Part shown: positions 1 to 7,139 of the stretch, piece by piece
How positions within the stretch are numbered: the first letter of the stretch is position 1
Layout: every line of letters starts with the position of its first letter
Source: Bacteroidales bacterium
Lineage (GTDB): Bacteria; Bacteroidota; Bacteroidia; Bacteroidales; UBA10428
Assembly (NCBI GenBank): GCA_016926235.1
Contig: JAFGOZ010000275.1
Span: 1-27,416, forward strand
Direction of reading: 5' to 3'
DNA: 27,416 bases
The notes under the pieces: generated by a model
Database searches by the model: none
What the model was told of the DNA's origin: nothing
The model's input: only the letters and a program-made list of their open reading frames with translations
Program-made: the position numbers and the translations under genes

Positions 1-124
1 CCACGAAGCTTTTACCTGAGCGGATGATTTTCGCTTATAATCATGCTTGTGTGTGTTAAAATATTTATCATGGATGTTTCATTTTAAAACATTTATTATT
101 AATGATGCTATTTTAATTAAAAAG

Positions 125-152
125 GTTGCGTAAGAAATATTTTTTACGCAAC
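125..152. terminator. Strong intergenic stem-loop, possible terminator
   Basis: A 9-bp perfect stem (GTTGCGTAA / TTACGCAAC) extends inward by one G-T and two A-T pairs to leave a four-base loop. The minus-strand side is followed by a T-rich run (CCTTTTTAATT) and the plus-strand side by the weaker TATCTTTATCTGTTTT. It could end an off-window plus-strand gene or act in both directions. It lies 46 bp before the first gene, so a 5'-leader role is also possible. The rest of 1-198 holds nothing I can name. Confidence 0.5.
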
Positions 153-198
153 TATCTTTATCTGTTTTACATCTTCTCAGAAAAACAAATTGTATAAT

Positions 199-804
199 AT
201 GAATCGAAAGTCTATCATCATTGTTATAGTATGCTTCAATACATGTTTATATGCACAGATTTCGGATATGAATAATACCATCGAGCAAGGATCGAACATG
301 CAAACCATTGATATTGAAGGTTTGTATAGCACATTGAATATAGGATATCTATTTGGTCCAGGAGATATTGATCCTGCAAGCCTTACTCTAAACCTGGCCT
401 ATCAATTTAAAGATGGTTACAGTATAGGAACCGGTACTGGCCTTGAACTTTTTAACGAACCAGTAATGCCCGTTTATGGTGAAATAAGATATACATTTGA
501 AGGAATGAAAGTCGCACCATTTGCATATTTTCAGTCAGGTTATTCGTTCCCGTTACAACAACCTCAGAATTCTGGTTACTACTATTATTGGGATGAAATC
601 ACGGAAGCCAAAGGGGGATTATTGGTTAATCCTGGCATTGGCGTTCTTCTGCCTATAAACACAGATATGCTTTTTAGTATTGGTATAGGGTTTCGATATC
701 AGGAATTAAATTATCACCGTCATAATAATTGGACTAATGATGTTGTTTATCGTACTGATATTTTTAAAAGATTGGACTTTCGTATTGGTTTATGTTTCAA
801 ATAG
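199..804 (+). CDS. Small outer-membrane beta-barrel protein (hypothetical)
   Basis: A 201-residue secreted protein. The ATG at 199 is preferred over an upstream in-frame TTG at 190 because it directly precedes a clean signal peptide: MNRK, then a hydrophobic stretch, ending near the Ala-Gln of LYAQIS. The mature part alternates polar and hydrophobic residues in strands rich in Gly, Tyr and Phe (for example the YQFKDGYSIGTGTGLELF segment) and finishes with a strand ending in Phe-Lys. This is the pattern of the 8-stranded OmpX/OmpA-like barrel proteins common in Bacteroidota. No specific family or ligand is recognised. It stands alone on the plus strand, 100 bp before the next gene. Outer-membrane location is inferred from this architecture, not from a named domain. 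Confidence 0.75.
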   Translation: MNRKSIIIVIVCFNTCLYAQISDMNNTIEQGSNMQTIDIEGLYSTLNIGYLFGPGDIDPASLTLNLAYQFKDGYSIGTGTGLELFNEPVMPVYGEIRYTFEGMKVAPFAYFQSGYSFPLQQPQNSGYYYYWDEITEAKGGLLVNPGIGVLLPINTDMLFSIGIGFRYQELNYHRHNNWTNDVVYRTDIFKRLDFRIGLCFK

Positions 805-850
805 GCTCGACATATCACTCCCTTTCTTTTTTATATAATTATTATGTATG

Positions 851-885
851 TTTGTTGTAATTAATACAAGGTTATTATAACTTTA
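851..885 (+). promoter_or_regulatory. Candidate Bacteroidota-type promoter for the GH84-like lipoprotein
   Basis: A TTTGTTG stretch at 851-857 serves as the -33 element. Twenty bases after its last TTG comes TAACTTTA (878-885), one base from the Bacteroidota -7 consensus TAnnTTTG. The start codon is at 905, so the leader would be short, about 12-15 nt. The call rests on pattern match only. Confidence 0.35.
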
Positions 886-904
886 TCGGCCATAATACTA
901 CGCA

Positions 905-3403
905 ATGACGTTACTTAAGAGAATTTCAGATTATAAGGTTTTATTTTTATTACTCAACATACTCCTTTTTTATGGATGCAAACATAAAGAAGAAACCATT
1001 ACCCATACACATGGTTCATGGAAAAGCCACGAACCACTTTCAATACCAATAAAAACGAGGATGCAATATTTTACAAGAGGCAACCTGATATTAAATCCAT
1101 CCTTTGAAAAAGGCAAATTTTTCTCAATTGATTCAACACATTCCACCTTTAGTATTGATGGCTGGAAACCAATAGGAAATCATGTAAGCTGGATCAGTAT
1201 TGTAAATGACACCGCAAATTTAACAGATATAAACAGAGTCTCTGATCATGCCATTAAGATTAGTCGTGGATATGCTAATGAAGATGAAAAGAATGATAAT
1301 GGTATCCTGAGTGATTTTATTAAAGTAATTCCTGGAAATTACGAATTTTCTCTAGATATTAAAATTGAAAAGCTCACGCCTGTCAATGAGTGCCAGGGAA
1401 CCCGTTTGTATGATGCTTTTGATTTGCGACTCATATACTACGACAAAAACAAGATTGAAATAGGATCAAACAAATATTCACCATTAAATAATACATACTA
1501 CAACGCTTCCATAAAGGGAACTGCACTATCAAACCTGTGGTATATCGACTCTCTTGATTGGAGCAGAATTCAAGGCAAATCAAACAATATTGCACTTTTT
1601 GAACGTGATATTCCTGATGAAGCATGGTACATAAAAGTATTTATAGGTATTAAAGGAATAGGAAGCCTTTGGATCGATAATGTTAATCTGAGTTATACAG
1701 AGAACAATTTCTCTTTACTTGAAAGAACACAACAATATTTTGACACCATAGCTTCACCTGTTGATTTAATACTCCCTACTCCTAAGGTTATTCAGGAACA
1801 AAGGCCTATCAGATATTTTGATAAAAATGGAGAATTAAGGTTGCCTCCAGTAATTTTGATTCCCTACAACGCCCAACTTGAAACTATTGAAGCTGCAGAA
1901 GAGTTACTTGTTGCTCTTAAGTCAATCTTTAGTAATAACTCAAACCTTAAAATTGTTAAAGAAAATGAATTCTCCGGATTGACAGGTGAACAATTCGTTT
2001 TTAATGTTGGCAAAACAGGGATATTTGAAGCATTTAAAAATATGTTGCCTTATGACACCATCGCAAACAAAAAACAAGGTTATTTTATCAAAGCATTCTC
2101 CAACAGGCCAAAACTATTATTTCTTGTGGGTAGCGATCCAATAGGAGATTATTATGCTGTTACTACCCTCAAACAATTGATGGACGCCAAAAGCTATACC
2201 ATACATTACGCTGGCATAATCGATTTTCCTGATTTTAAAGAAAGAGGTATATATGTACCTAATATACCAACAAACAATTTTGATTTCAAAAATTATTATG
2301 ATTATTTGGGTTTAGCAAAATATAATAGCTACACATATTCACCTCAATTTACTAAAAATCAACTAAATAAAAATTCATTTGATAAAACAAATGTTATTTA
2401 TGATATATCATTATCTCTTTCAGATAGTACTGAACTTCAATCAATCGATAAAATTACAAGCGATATCATAAACACATTTAAAAAGAACAGTGCCGAGAGT
2501 AGTAATCTCATCATCGATTTTTCATATTTATCGGATCGAATTAAAAACCTCAGTTATAATAGAAAAACTGATACTATTTTAACGGTAGCTAAAATTCACA
2601 CGGACATAATAAATAAAGTCTCTCAACAAATTTCAGAAAGAAATAGGATAATTGTTTTGTTACCCTGGAATAATAGTGATGAGTTCAATTCAAGTAGTGG
2701 TAATGCTGAGCTATACTATCATATCTTATTGCCTAGTATTAACAAGGATATAAAGGTAATTTGGAACGGCAACAACAAACACCAGTTATCTGTAGACATC
2801 CCTGATCTACTTCAAATTGAAGGAATATCTAATAAGAAACCCATCTTATGCTATGGTATAGGTAATTATTCTCAGATAGAAGATCTCGTAAAAAATTATT
2901 GTAGTTATTACTCAGGGAAAACAAGAATTCTAAACTTATTTCTTCCTTTTGAGCCTGAGGTGGCACCAGATTTTTTTGAAGATGAAAACTTCAACCAAAT
3001 ATTATATTATAATCAAAGTTCATCAGAAATATCAAAAATCAGTAATATGGTTTTTGCTGATTTTATGTGGAATTCTCAACAATTTGATGCTGCATACAGC
3101 ATTTGGAAGGCGCTTACCAAAAACTATAGCGAGCAAGCTGCTGAACACATTATTAAATTCAACAATGCCTACTTTGGCTTATTAACAGTAGCTTTGGATT
3201 TTGAAAATGGAAATGGGAGTAATAAACTTACAAAACACGGTGATATCTGGAAGAAAAACCTGGAATTCCATATCGAAAATCTTGAACGGCTAAAACTTGA
3301 TCCTCACATGTTATCTGAATTGAAAGCTATCAAAAATCAGTTGGTATGGAAATATGATAATTCAGTTGAAAGTTTGGAAACTACCAGAGACACTATTAAT
3401 TAA
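905..3403 (+). CDS. GH84-like (N-acetylglucosaminidase-fold) lipoprotein, probably catalytically inactive
   Basis: An 832-residue lipoprotein with a lipobox ending at Cys25 (FYGC). Residues about 55-265 look like a galactose-binding/carbohydrate-binding jelly roll (LILNPSFEKG start, SLWIDNVNL end). Residues about 285-435 resemble the alpha/beta domain before the barrel in GH20/GH84 enzymes, including GDYYAVTTLKQLM (414-426). Residues 440-700 follow the GH84 barrel: DFPDFKERGIYVPN (440-453) sits where these enzymes have their DFP..RG..E.FYG motif, and ADFMWNSQQFDAAYSIW (718-734) matches the post-barrel ADY.WNP..YD...SW motif. The key motifs are degenerate. Where active enzymes carry a PKDD loop this has SPQFT (near 479), and the catalytic Asp-Asp-Ile region reads DFSYLS (538-543). 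I infer a surface glycan-binding pseudoenzyme. The fold is inferred from motif order; the lipoprotein signal is directly visible. Confidence 0.6.
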   Translation: MTLLKRISDYKVLFLLLNILLFYGCKHKEETITHTHGSWKSHEPLSIPIKTRMQYFTRGNLILNPSFEKGKFFSIDSTHSTFSIDGWKPIGNHVSWISIVNDTANLTDINRVSDHAIKISRGYANEDEKNDNGILSDFIKVIPGNYEFSLDIKIEKLTPVNECQGTRLYDAFDLRLIYYDKNKIEIGSNKYSPLNNTYYNASIKGTALSNLWYIDSLDWSRIQGKSNNIALFERDIPDEAWYIKVFIGIKGIGSLWIDNVNLSYTENNFSLLERTQQYFDTIASPVDLILPTPKVIQEQRPIRYFDKNGELRLPPVILIPYNAQLETIEAAEELLVALKSIFSNNSNLKIVKENEFSGLTGEQFVFNVGKTGIFEAFKNMLPYDTIANKKQGYFIKAFSNRPKLLFLVGSDPIGDYYAVTTLKQLMDAKSYTIHYAGIIDFPDFKERGIYVPNIPTNNFDFKNYYDYLGLAKYNSYTYSPQFTKNQLNKNSFDKTNVIYDISLSLSDSTELQSIDKITSDIINTFKKNSAESSNLIIDFSYLSDRIKNLSYNRKTDTILTVAKIHTDIINKVSQQISERNRIIVLLPWNNSDEFNSSSGNAELYYHILLPSINKDIKVIWNGNNKHQLSVDIPDLLQIEGISNKKPILCYGIGNYSQIEDLVKNYCSYYSGKTRILNLFLPFEPEVAPDFFEDENFNQILYYNQSSSEISKISNMVFADFMWNSQQFDAAYSIWKALTKNYSEQAAEHIIKFNNAYFGLLTVALDFENGNGSNKLTKHGDIWKKNLEFHIENLERLKLDPHMLSELKAIKNQLVWKYDNSVESLETTRDTIN

Positions 3404-3426
3404 TGTATAATGAAGAATGAAAATAT

Positions 3427-3447
3427 GGGGTTTGACTCCCCCCTTTT
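3427..3447. terminator. Weak bidirectional terminator between convergent genes
   Basis: A short GGGG / CCCC stem with a 7-base loop is followed by CCTTTT on the plus strand. On the minus strand it is followed by ATATTTTCATT. It sits between the stop at 3403 and the stop of the minus-strand gene at 3446. Four base pairs are few, so confidence is low. Confidence 0.25.
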
Positions 3448-3901
3448 AATATCCTATAACCCAAAGTATTCTGTCCTCCTCAATGCATTTATCTATAAGT
3501 TCAATAAGTCCTTTATTTACATCTTTTAGTTTATCCAAATAAACTTTCCAGTTTGATTCCCAGGCCTTATCCATATCTTTTAATTTCAGGATAAAATTAT
3601 TCCCTAAAAAGATTTGGCTTATATGGTCAATAAATGTTTCGTTCGAATCAATTTTGATCAGCTTTTCCAGATTATCCAATAATGCGTTTTTTAACTTTAT
3701 AATATTTCTTGGATTATATTTTGAGGGAGTGAAATAGTCAAAAAGAGAATCACTTTTCTCAAAACAGGAAGAAAAAAGATTAAAAACCTCACTATCCAGA
3801 AACTTTGATTCAGAATCACATTTAATGTAATTCTGCCCATCTCCTGTGATGTTAAACTCTACAAAATTAAGGTTACTTGCATCAAATAATTCAATCTTCA
3901 T
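3446..3901 (-). CDS. Hypothetical cytoplasmic protein, 151 aa
   Basis: I do not recognise this protein. It is acidic and has no signal peptide or membrane segment. It has a likely beta-rich N-terminus (MKIELFDASNLNFVEFNI) and an amphipathic helical C-terminal half containing WESNWKVYLDKLKDVNKG, ending in ILWVIGY. It is transcribed toward the GH84-like gene, with 42 bp between the stops, and away from the DUF554 gene. The 148 bp upstream (3902-4049) is extremely AT-rich with no clear regulatory site; AACATTTG on the minus strand near 3941-3948 is a one-mismatch -7 box. Its isolated position, small size and acidity would suit an immunity-type or orphan accessory protein, but nothing in the sequence proves that. 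The ATG start and codon pattern make it a probable real gene. Confidence 0.65.
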   Translation of the reverse strand: MKIELFDASNLNFVEFNITGDGQNYIKCDSESKFLDSEVFNLFSSCFEKSDSLFDYFTPSKYNPRNIIKLKNALLDNLEKLIKIDSNETFIDHISQIFLGNNFILKLKDMDKAWESNWKVYLDKLKDVNKGLIELIDKCIEEDRILWVIGY

Positions 3902-4049
3902 TATAAAGAGAATAAAATTAATGTTAAGTTTACATCATACAAATGTTGAAAATCATTTATAATTTCGAATTTATTATAAATATATAAATTGTTAAGGATA
4001 ATAAAAATATTAAAATAAAATAATTTAGGCAAACCTATTCAAACATATT

Positions 4050-4736
4050 ATGGTAGGAACACTAATAAACGCAGGAGCAGTAACTGTTGGAAGCATTATA
4101 GGTTTACTAATTGGGAAGCGTGTACCCGGAAAGTTGGCAAACGCCCTATTTCATGCGATTGGACTTTTTACCATGGTTATTGGTCTATCGATGGCTTTAA
4201 AAACAAATAATTTTCTAATTATGGTATTTAGCCTGATATTAGGGACGATATCCGGTGAACTTTTAAAACTAGAAGAAGGAATCGAGAAACTTGGGGAAAA
4301 AGTAAAAAAAGGCATAAGATCGGATCACTCAAAGTTTTCTGAAGGTTTAATGACAGCATTTTTACTATATTGTATGGGTTCGATGACTGTATTAGGCGCA
4401 TTTGAAGAAGGTCTGGGAGAAAAGCCCACACTTTTATTTACAAAATCATTGCTTGATGGTTTCGCTGCTATTGCATTGGCATCCTCTTTTGGCATTGGTG
4501 TTATCTTTGCTGCGATACCATTGCTTATTTATCAGGCTTCATTAACCCTTTTTGCAAAGTATTTGGGTAGTTTTCTAACAGAACAAATTATAATTGAGAT
4601 GACAGCGGTAGGAGGAGTCATGTTATTGGGATTAGGAATATCCATTCTTGAGATCAAAAAAATTAAAGTCATTAATTTAATCCCGGCCTTAGTATTCGCT
4701 GTTCTACTAGCTTTACTATTCCAGAAACTTAATTAA
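4050..4736 (+). CDS. DUF554 family integral membrane protein
   Basis: A 228-residue polytopic membrane protein whose start (VGTLINAGAVTVGSIIGLLIGK) and Gly-rich helices match the DUF554 (YqgA/YdfK-type) family of possible transporters. About six or seven hydrophobic segments are visible, separated by one charged cytoplasmic loop (LEEGIEKLGEKVKKGIRSDHSK, about residues 73-94). The segment LYCMGSMTVLGAFEEGLG (around 110-127) is typical of the family. Length is normal for the family. The stop is only 4 bp from the next start, so it is very likely co-transcribed with the sugar kinase. The substrate is unknown. Its place at the head of an amino-sugar salvage cluster makes a sugar or cell-wall-fragment link possible, but that is inference from position alone. 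Confidence 0.85.
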   Translation: MVGTLINAGAVTVGSIIGLLIGKRVPGKLANALFHAIGLFTMVIGLSMALKTNNFLIMVFSLILGTISGELLKLEEGIEKLGEKVKKGIRSDHSKFSEGLMTAFLLYCMGSMTVLGAFEEGLGEKPTLLFTKSLLDGFAAIALASSFGIGVIFAAIPLLIYQASLTLFAKYLGSFLTEQIIIEMTAVGGVMLLGLGISILEIKKIKVINLIPALVFAVLLALLFQKLN

Positions 4737-4740
4737 TTGT

Positions 4741-5781
4741 ATGAAAAATCATAATGATAAATTTAAGATATTAGATACATTATATAAAGAATGGTCCGGG
4801 AATGCTTTTCATTCTATTGAACCACTTCCTTCATCAGGTTCATACCGTGAATATTATCGAATTAAAGGATCTAAAGGTGATGTGATTGGCGTGTACAATG
4901 AAGATATTGAAGAGAATATAGCATTTATTACTTTTACCCGGCATTTTACACAAATTGGTTTAAATGTACCCGGGCTCTATATCACTGCCTCTGATAAAAA
5001 AACCTATTTAATTGAAGATTTGGGAGATACTACATTACATAATTATCTTCAAATGCTTCCTCATTCCATAGCTGACAATCATGAAAAAATCATTGCTGTT
5101 TATAAAAAAACAATAGACGAACTTATACGTATTCAATTAAATGGTGCATACGGACTGGATTTTTCTGTAGCTTACCCACGGGCTGTCTTCGATAAACAAT
5201 CTATTATGTGGGATTTAAACTATTTTAAGTACTATTTTGTCAAGTTGCTTAAAGCCCAATTTCATGAACAAAGATTGGAAGATGATTTTAACACGTTTTC
5301 AAATCACCTGTTAAAAACGGATTGCAACTATTTTCTTTTCAGGGATTTTCAATCCAGGAATATTATGCTTAAGGATAATAACATAATATTTATTGATTAT
5401 CAGGGTGGCAGAAAAGGTGCACTGCAATATGATATTGCGTCCCTGTTATATGAAGCAAAAGTCAACCTGCCTGACCCGATACGTGAAATATTGTTAAACT
5501 ATTACCTGGATCAACTTGGTAAACAAATAGAAGTTAACCGCTCTGAATTTCTTGATATGTATTATGCATACGTATTAATCCGAATGATGCAAGCCTTGGG
5601 TGCTTATGGTTTTCGTGGTATAATTGAACGGAAGCAACTTTTTATTGACAGTATACCATCCGCTGTTGAAAATCTTGCACGAATAATTAAAAAAGTGAAC
5701 ATATTAAATGAACTAAAAGAAATGAAATATGTAATTAATCAATTGATAGATTCTGAGATTATAAAAACCTATACTAAATAA
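4741..5781 (+). CDS. AmgK-like sugar kinase (aminoglycoside phosphotransferase fold)
   Basis: A 346-residue cytoplasmic kinase of the APH/choline kinase fold. The N-lobe has SSGSYREYYRI (about 31-41), a glycine-containing nucleotide loop, and IEDLGDTTL (91-99) at the hinge. The catalytic loop is FRDFQSRNIML (200-210), equivalent to HxDxxxxN, with Asp202 and Asn207 in place but Phe200 instead of His. The metal-binding segment is IDYQGGRKGALQYDIASLL (218-236), very close in style to AmgK, the kinase that phosphorylates MurNAc and GlcNAc at the anomeric carbon. The neighbours support this: a RapZ C-terminal domain starts 10 bp later and a MurU-like nucleotidyltransferase follows. I recall that in many Bacteroidota this kinase and the RapZ domain are one fused protein; here they are two genes. 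The substrate is inferred; an ordinary APH-like small-molecule kinase is the alternative. Confidence 0.75.
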   Translation: MKNHNDKFKILDTLYKEWSGNAFHSIEPLPSSGSYREYYRIKGSKGDVIGVYNEDIEENIAFITFTRHFTQIGLNVPGLYITASDKKTYLIEDLGDTTLHNYLQMLPHSIADNHEKIIAVYKKTIDELIRIQLNGAYGLDFSVAYPRAVFDKQSIMWDLNYFKYYFVKLLKAQFHEQRLEDDFNTFSNHLLKTDCNYFLFRDFQSRNIMLKDNNIIFIDYQGGRKGALQYDIASLLYEAKVNLPDPIREILLNYYLDQLGKQIEVNRSEFLDMYYAYVLIRMMQALGAYGFRGIIERKQLFIDSIPSAVENLARIIKKVNILNELKEMKYVINQLIDSEIIKTYTK

Positions 5782-5791
5782 ATAATTAAAA

Positions 5792-6184
5792 ATGTTAACA
5801 GTAGAAATTATTAGTTTTGCATACAAGAATGGAATTCCTGAGGACAAATCAGGAAATTTTGGCGGATTTATTTTTGATTGCCGGTATTTAAATAATCCGG
5901 GAAGATATGAGGAATATAAATTATTAACCGGTAAGGATCAACCCGTTAAGAATTTCTTTATGGATGACCCTATTGCCGAAGATTTTTTCACCCATAGTTT
6001 TGCATTAGTTCGAAGAGCAATAGAAAATTATATTGAACGCAATTTTGAACATTTACAAGTATGTTTTGGTTGTACAGGTGGCCAGCACCGTTCAGTATAC
6101 AGCGCTGAACGATTAGCCACTTTTTTAAAACATCATAATAAAATTAATGTAGTGTTGCATCACCGCGAAATGGAAAAATTTTAA
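5792..6184 (+). CDS. Stand-alone RapZ C-terminal domain protein
   Basis: 130 residues corresponding only to the C-terminal domain of RapZ (YvcJ/UPF0042, ATP_bind_2). The N-terminal P-loop kinase domain of full RapZ (about 285 aa) is absent. Diagnostic motifs are FDCRYLNNPGRYEEYKLLTG (about 28-47), DQPVKNFF, and CFGCTGGQHRSVYSAERLA (about 91-109). In E. coli RapZ the GCTGGQHRSV loop helps bind glucosamine-6-phosphate, and RapZ passes that signal to the GlmZ/GlmS system. Here the domain follows an AmgK-like kinase by 10 bp and precedes a MurU-like enzyme. I infer that it senses an amino-sugar phosphate or regulates the kinase, rather than acting as an RNase adaptor. The ATG at 5792 gives the complete domain, and the C-terminus (HHREMEKF) matches the family's end. 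Confidence 0.85.
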   Translation: MLTVEIISFAYKNGIPEDKSGNFGGFIFDCRYLNNPGRYEEYKLLTGKDQPVKNFFMDDPIAEDFFTHSFALVRRAIENYIERNFEHLQVCFGCTGGQHRSVYSAERLATFLKHHNKINVVLHHREMEKF

Positions 6185-6192
6185 TAAATATA

Positions 6193-6321
6193 ATGTCGAA
6201 AACCCTTTGTAAGAAAAAAATCGTAAAGGAACATGAGAACCCAAAGTATTTTTGCTTGAAATGTAACCTGGAAGCAAAAAAAAAAGACCATCTTTGTAAA
6301 CCTCGAAGAATTTCATACTGA
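6193..6321 (+). CDS. 42-aa Cys-rich zinc-ribbon-like small protein
   Basis: A short ORF with its own ATG fills most of the 166-bp gap between the RapZ-C and MurU-like genes. It encodes a very basic 42-residue protein with Cys6, a CxxC pair at Cys21/Cys24 (KYFCLKCNLEAKKKDHLCKP), His33 and Cys35. CxxC followed by HxC is what a minimal zinc ribbon or knuckle looks like. I recall similar short proteins (MSK.LCKKK... then C..C, then HLCKP) in Bacteroidota genomes, but I cannot confirm a family. It starts 8 bp after the RapZ-C stop and ends 29 bp before the next start, so it fits the operon. A run of ten A bases encodes Lys29-31 and could cause slippage. The gene is easily missed because of its size. 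Confidence 0.6.
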   Translation: MSKTLCKKKIVKEHENPKYFCLKCNLEAKKKDHLCKPRRISY

Positions 6322-6350
6322 AATACTAAAACATAAGGGATTTGTAGCAA

Positions 6351-7067
6351 ATGAAAGCAATGGTATTGGCCGCTGGTTTGGGTACTCGTTTAAAACCACT
6401 TACAGACAATAAACCAAAGGCGCTTGTTGAAATTAATGGAAAGACCCAATTGGAATTGGTGATTAATCGTCTGTCAGCATTTGGTTTTAAGGATGTTGTT
6501 GTGAATGTGCACCACTATGCAGAAATGATCATTGAGTATCTGAAAAAGAATAATAATTTCGGATCTTCAATAACCATTTCTGATGAGAGGGATAAACTGA
6601 TGGATACCGGTGGAGGCATATTTAAAGCAGCTAAGTTCTTAAAAGACGGTGACCCCATATTAGTGCATAATGTTGATGTTTACACAAATATAAATCTCAT
6701 CAGCCTCTATAACTCCCATAAAAAATCAAATGCACTGGCTACGTTGGCTGTAAAAAAGAGAAAAACAAGCAGACCATACCTTGTAAACTCTAGAAACCAG
6801 ATTTGCGGATGGCAAAACATTTTAACAGGTGAAACCAAATTAAGCAGACCAGATGAAGATGGTTTAACCCCCCTGGCCTATAGTTGTATTCATGTAGTTA
6901 ATCCTGAGATTTTTTTATATATGGATTCCAACGAACCTTTTTCAATCACACAGCTATATCTTGAATTATCAAAAACAAAACCCATTGAAGTTTATAAACA
7001 TGATAATGACATCTGGCTGGATTTAGGAAGCCTGGACAATTTAAAAATTGCGGAAGAATACATTTAA
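6351..7067 (+). CDS. MurU-like sugar-1-phosphate nucleotidyltransferase
   Basis: A 238-residue cytoplasmic nucleotidyltransferase of the NTP_transferase (GT-A-like) fold. The N-terminal AAGLGTRLKPLTDNKPKAL (7-25) binds the nucleotide, DTGGGI (85-90) contacts the base and sugar, HNVDVY (106-111) supplies a metal-binding Asp, and WLDLGSLDNL (222-231) near the C-terminus is a second conserved Asp/Gly segment. Length equals that of MurU, the MurNAc-1-phosphate uridylyltransferase, which lacks the C-terminal acyltransferase part of GlmU. Together with the AmgK-like kinase it would convert free MurNAc or GlcNAc through the 1-phosphate to UDP-sugar and bypass de novo synthesis. Other members of this fold use different sugar phosphates or choline phosphate, so specificity is inferred from the cluster. 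Confidence 0.8.
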   Translation: MKAMVLAAGLGTRLKPLTDNKPKALVEINGKTQLELVINRLSAFGFKDVVVNVHHYAEMIIEYLKKNNNFGSSITISDERDKLMDTGGGIFKAAKFLKDGDPILVHNVDVYTNINLISLYNSHKKSNALATLAVKKRKTSRPYLVNSRNQICGWQNILTGETKLSRPDEDGLTPLAYSCIHVVNPEIFLYMDSNEPFSITQLYLELSKTKPIEVYKHDNDIWLDLGSLDNLKIAEEYI

Positions 7068-7139
7068 CTTATTGAACCTTATCCAAATCACTTTTGTTTA
7101 CTCATAATATTTATAAAGATTACTTAATAGTCATTTGAA

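Noticed and set aside
3..59. An open frame from the left edge ending at TAA 57-59, possibly the C-terminus of an upstream gene
   Set aside because: Only 18 codons with no recognisable motif; chance openness is likely at this length.
5792..6184. RapZ-C gene as a frameshifted remnant of a fused kinase-RapZ protein
   Set aside because: The kinase has its own stop with a 10-bp gap, and the RapZ domain has its own ATG and full motifs, so two intact genes fit better than a broken fusion.
6125..6350. Two minus-strand open frames across the RapZ-C/MurU gap
   Set aside because: They overlap the plus-strand Cys-rich small gene, have Phe-rich compositions typical of antisense poly-A DNA, and show no motif.
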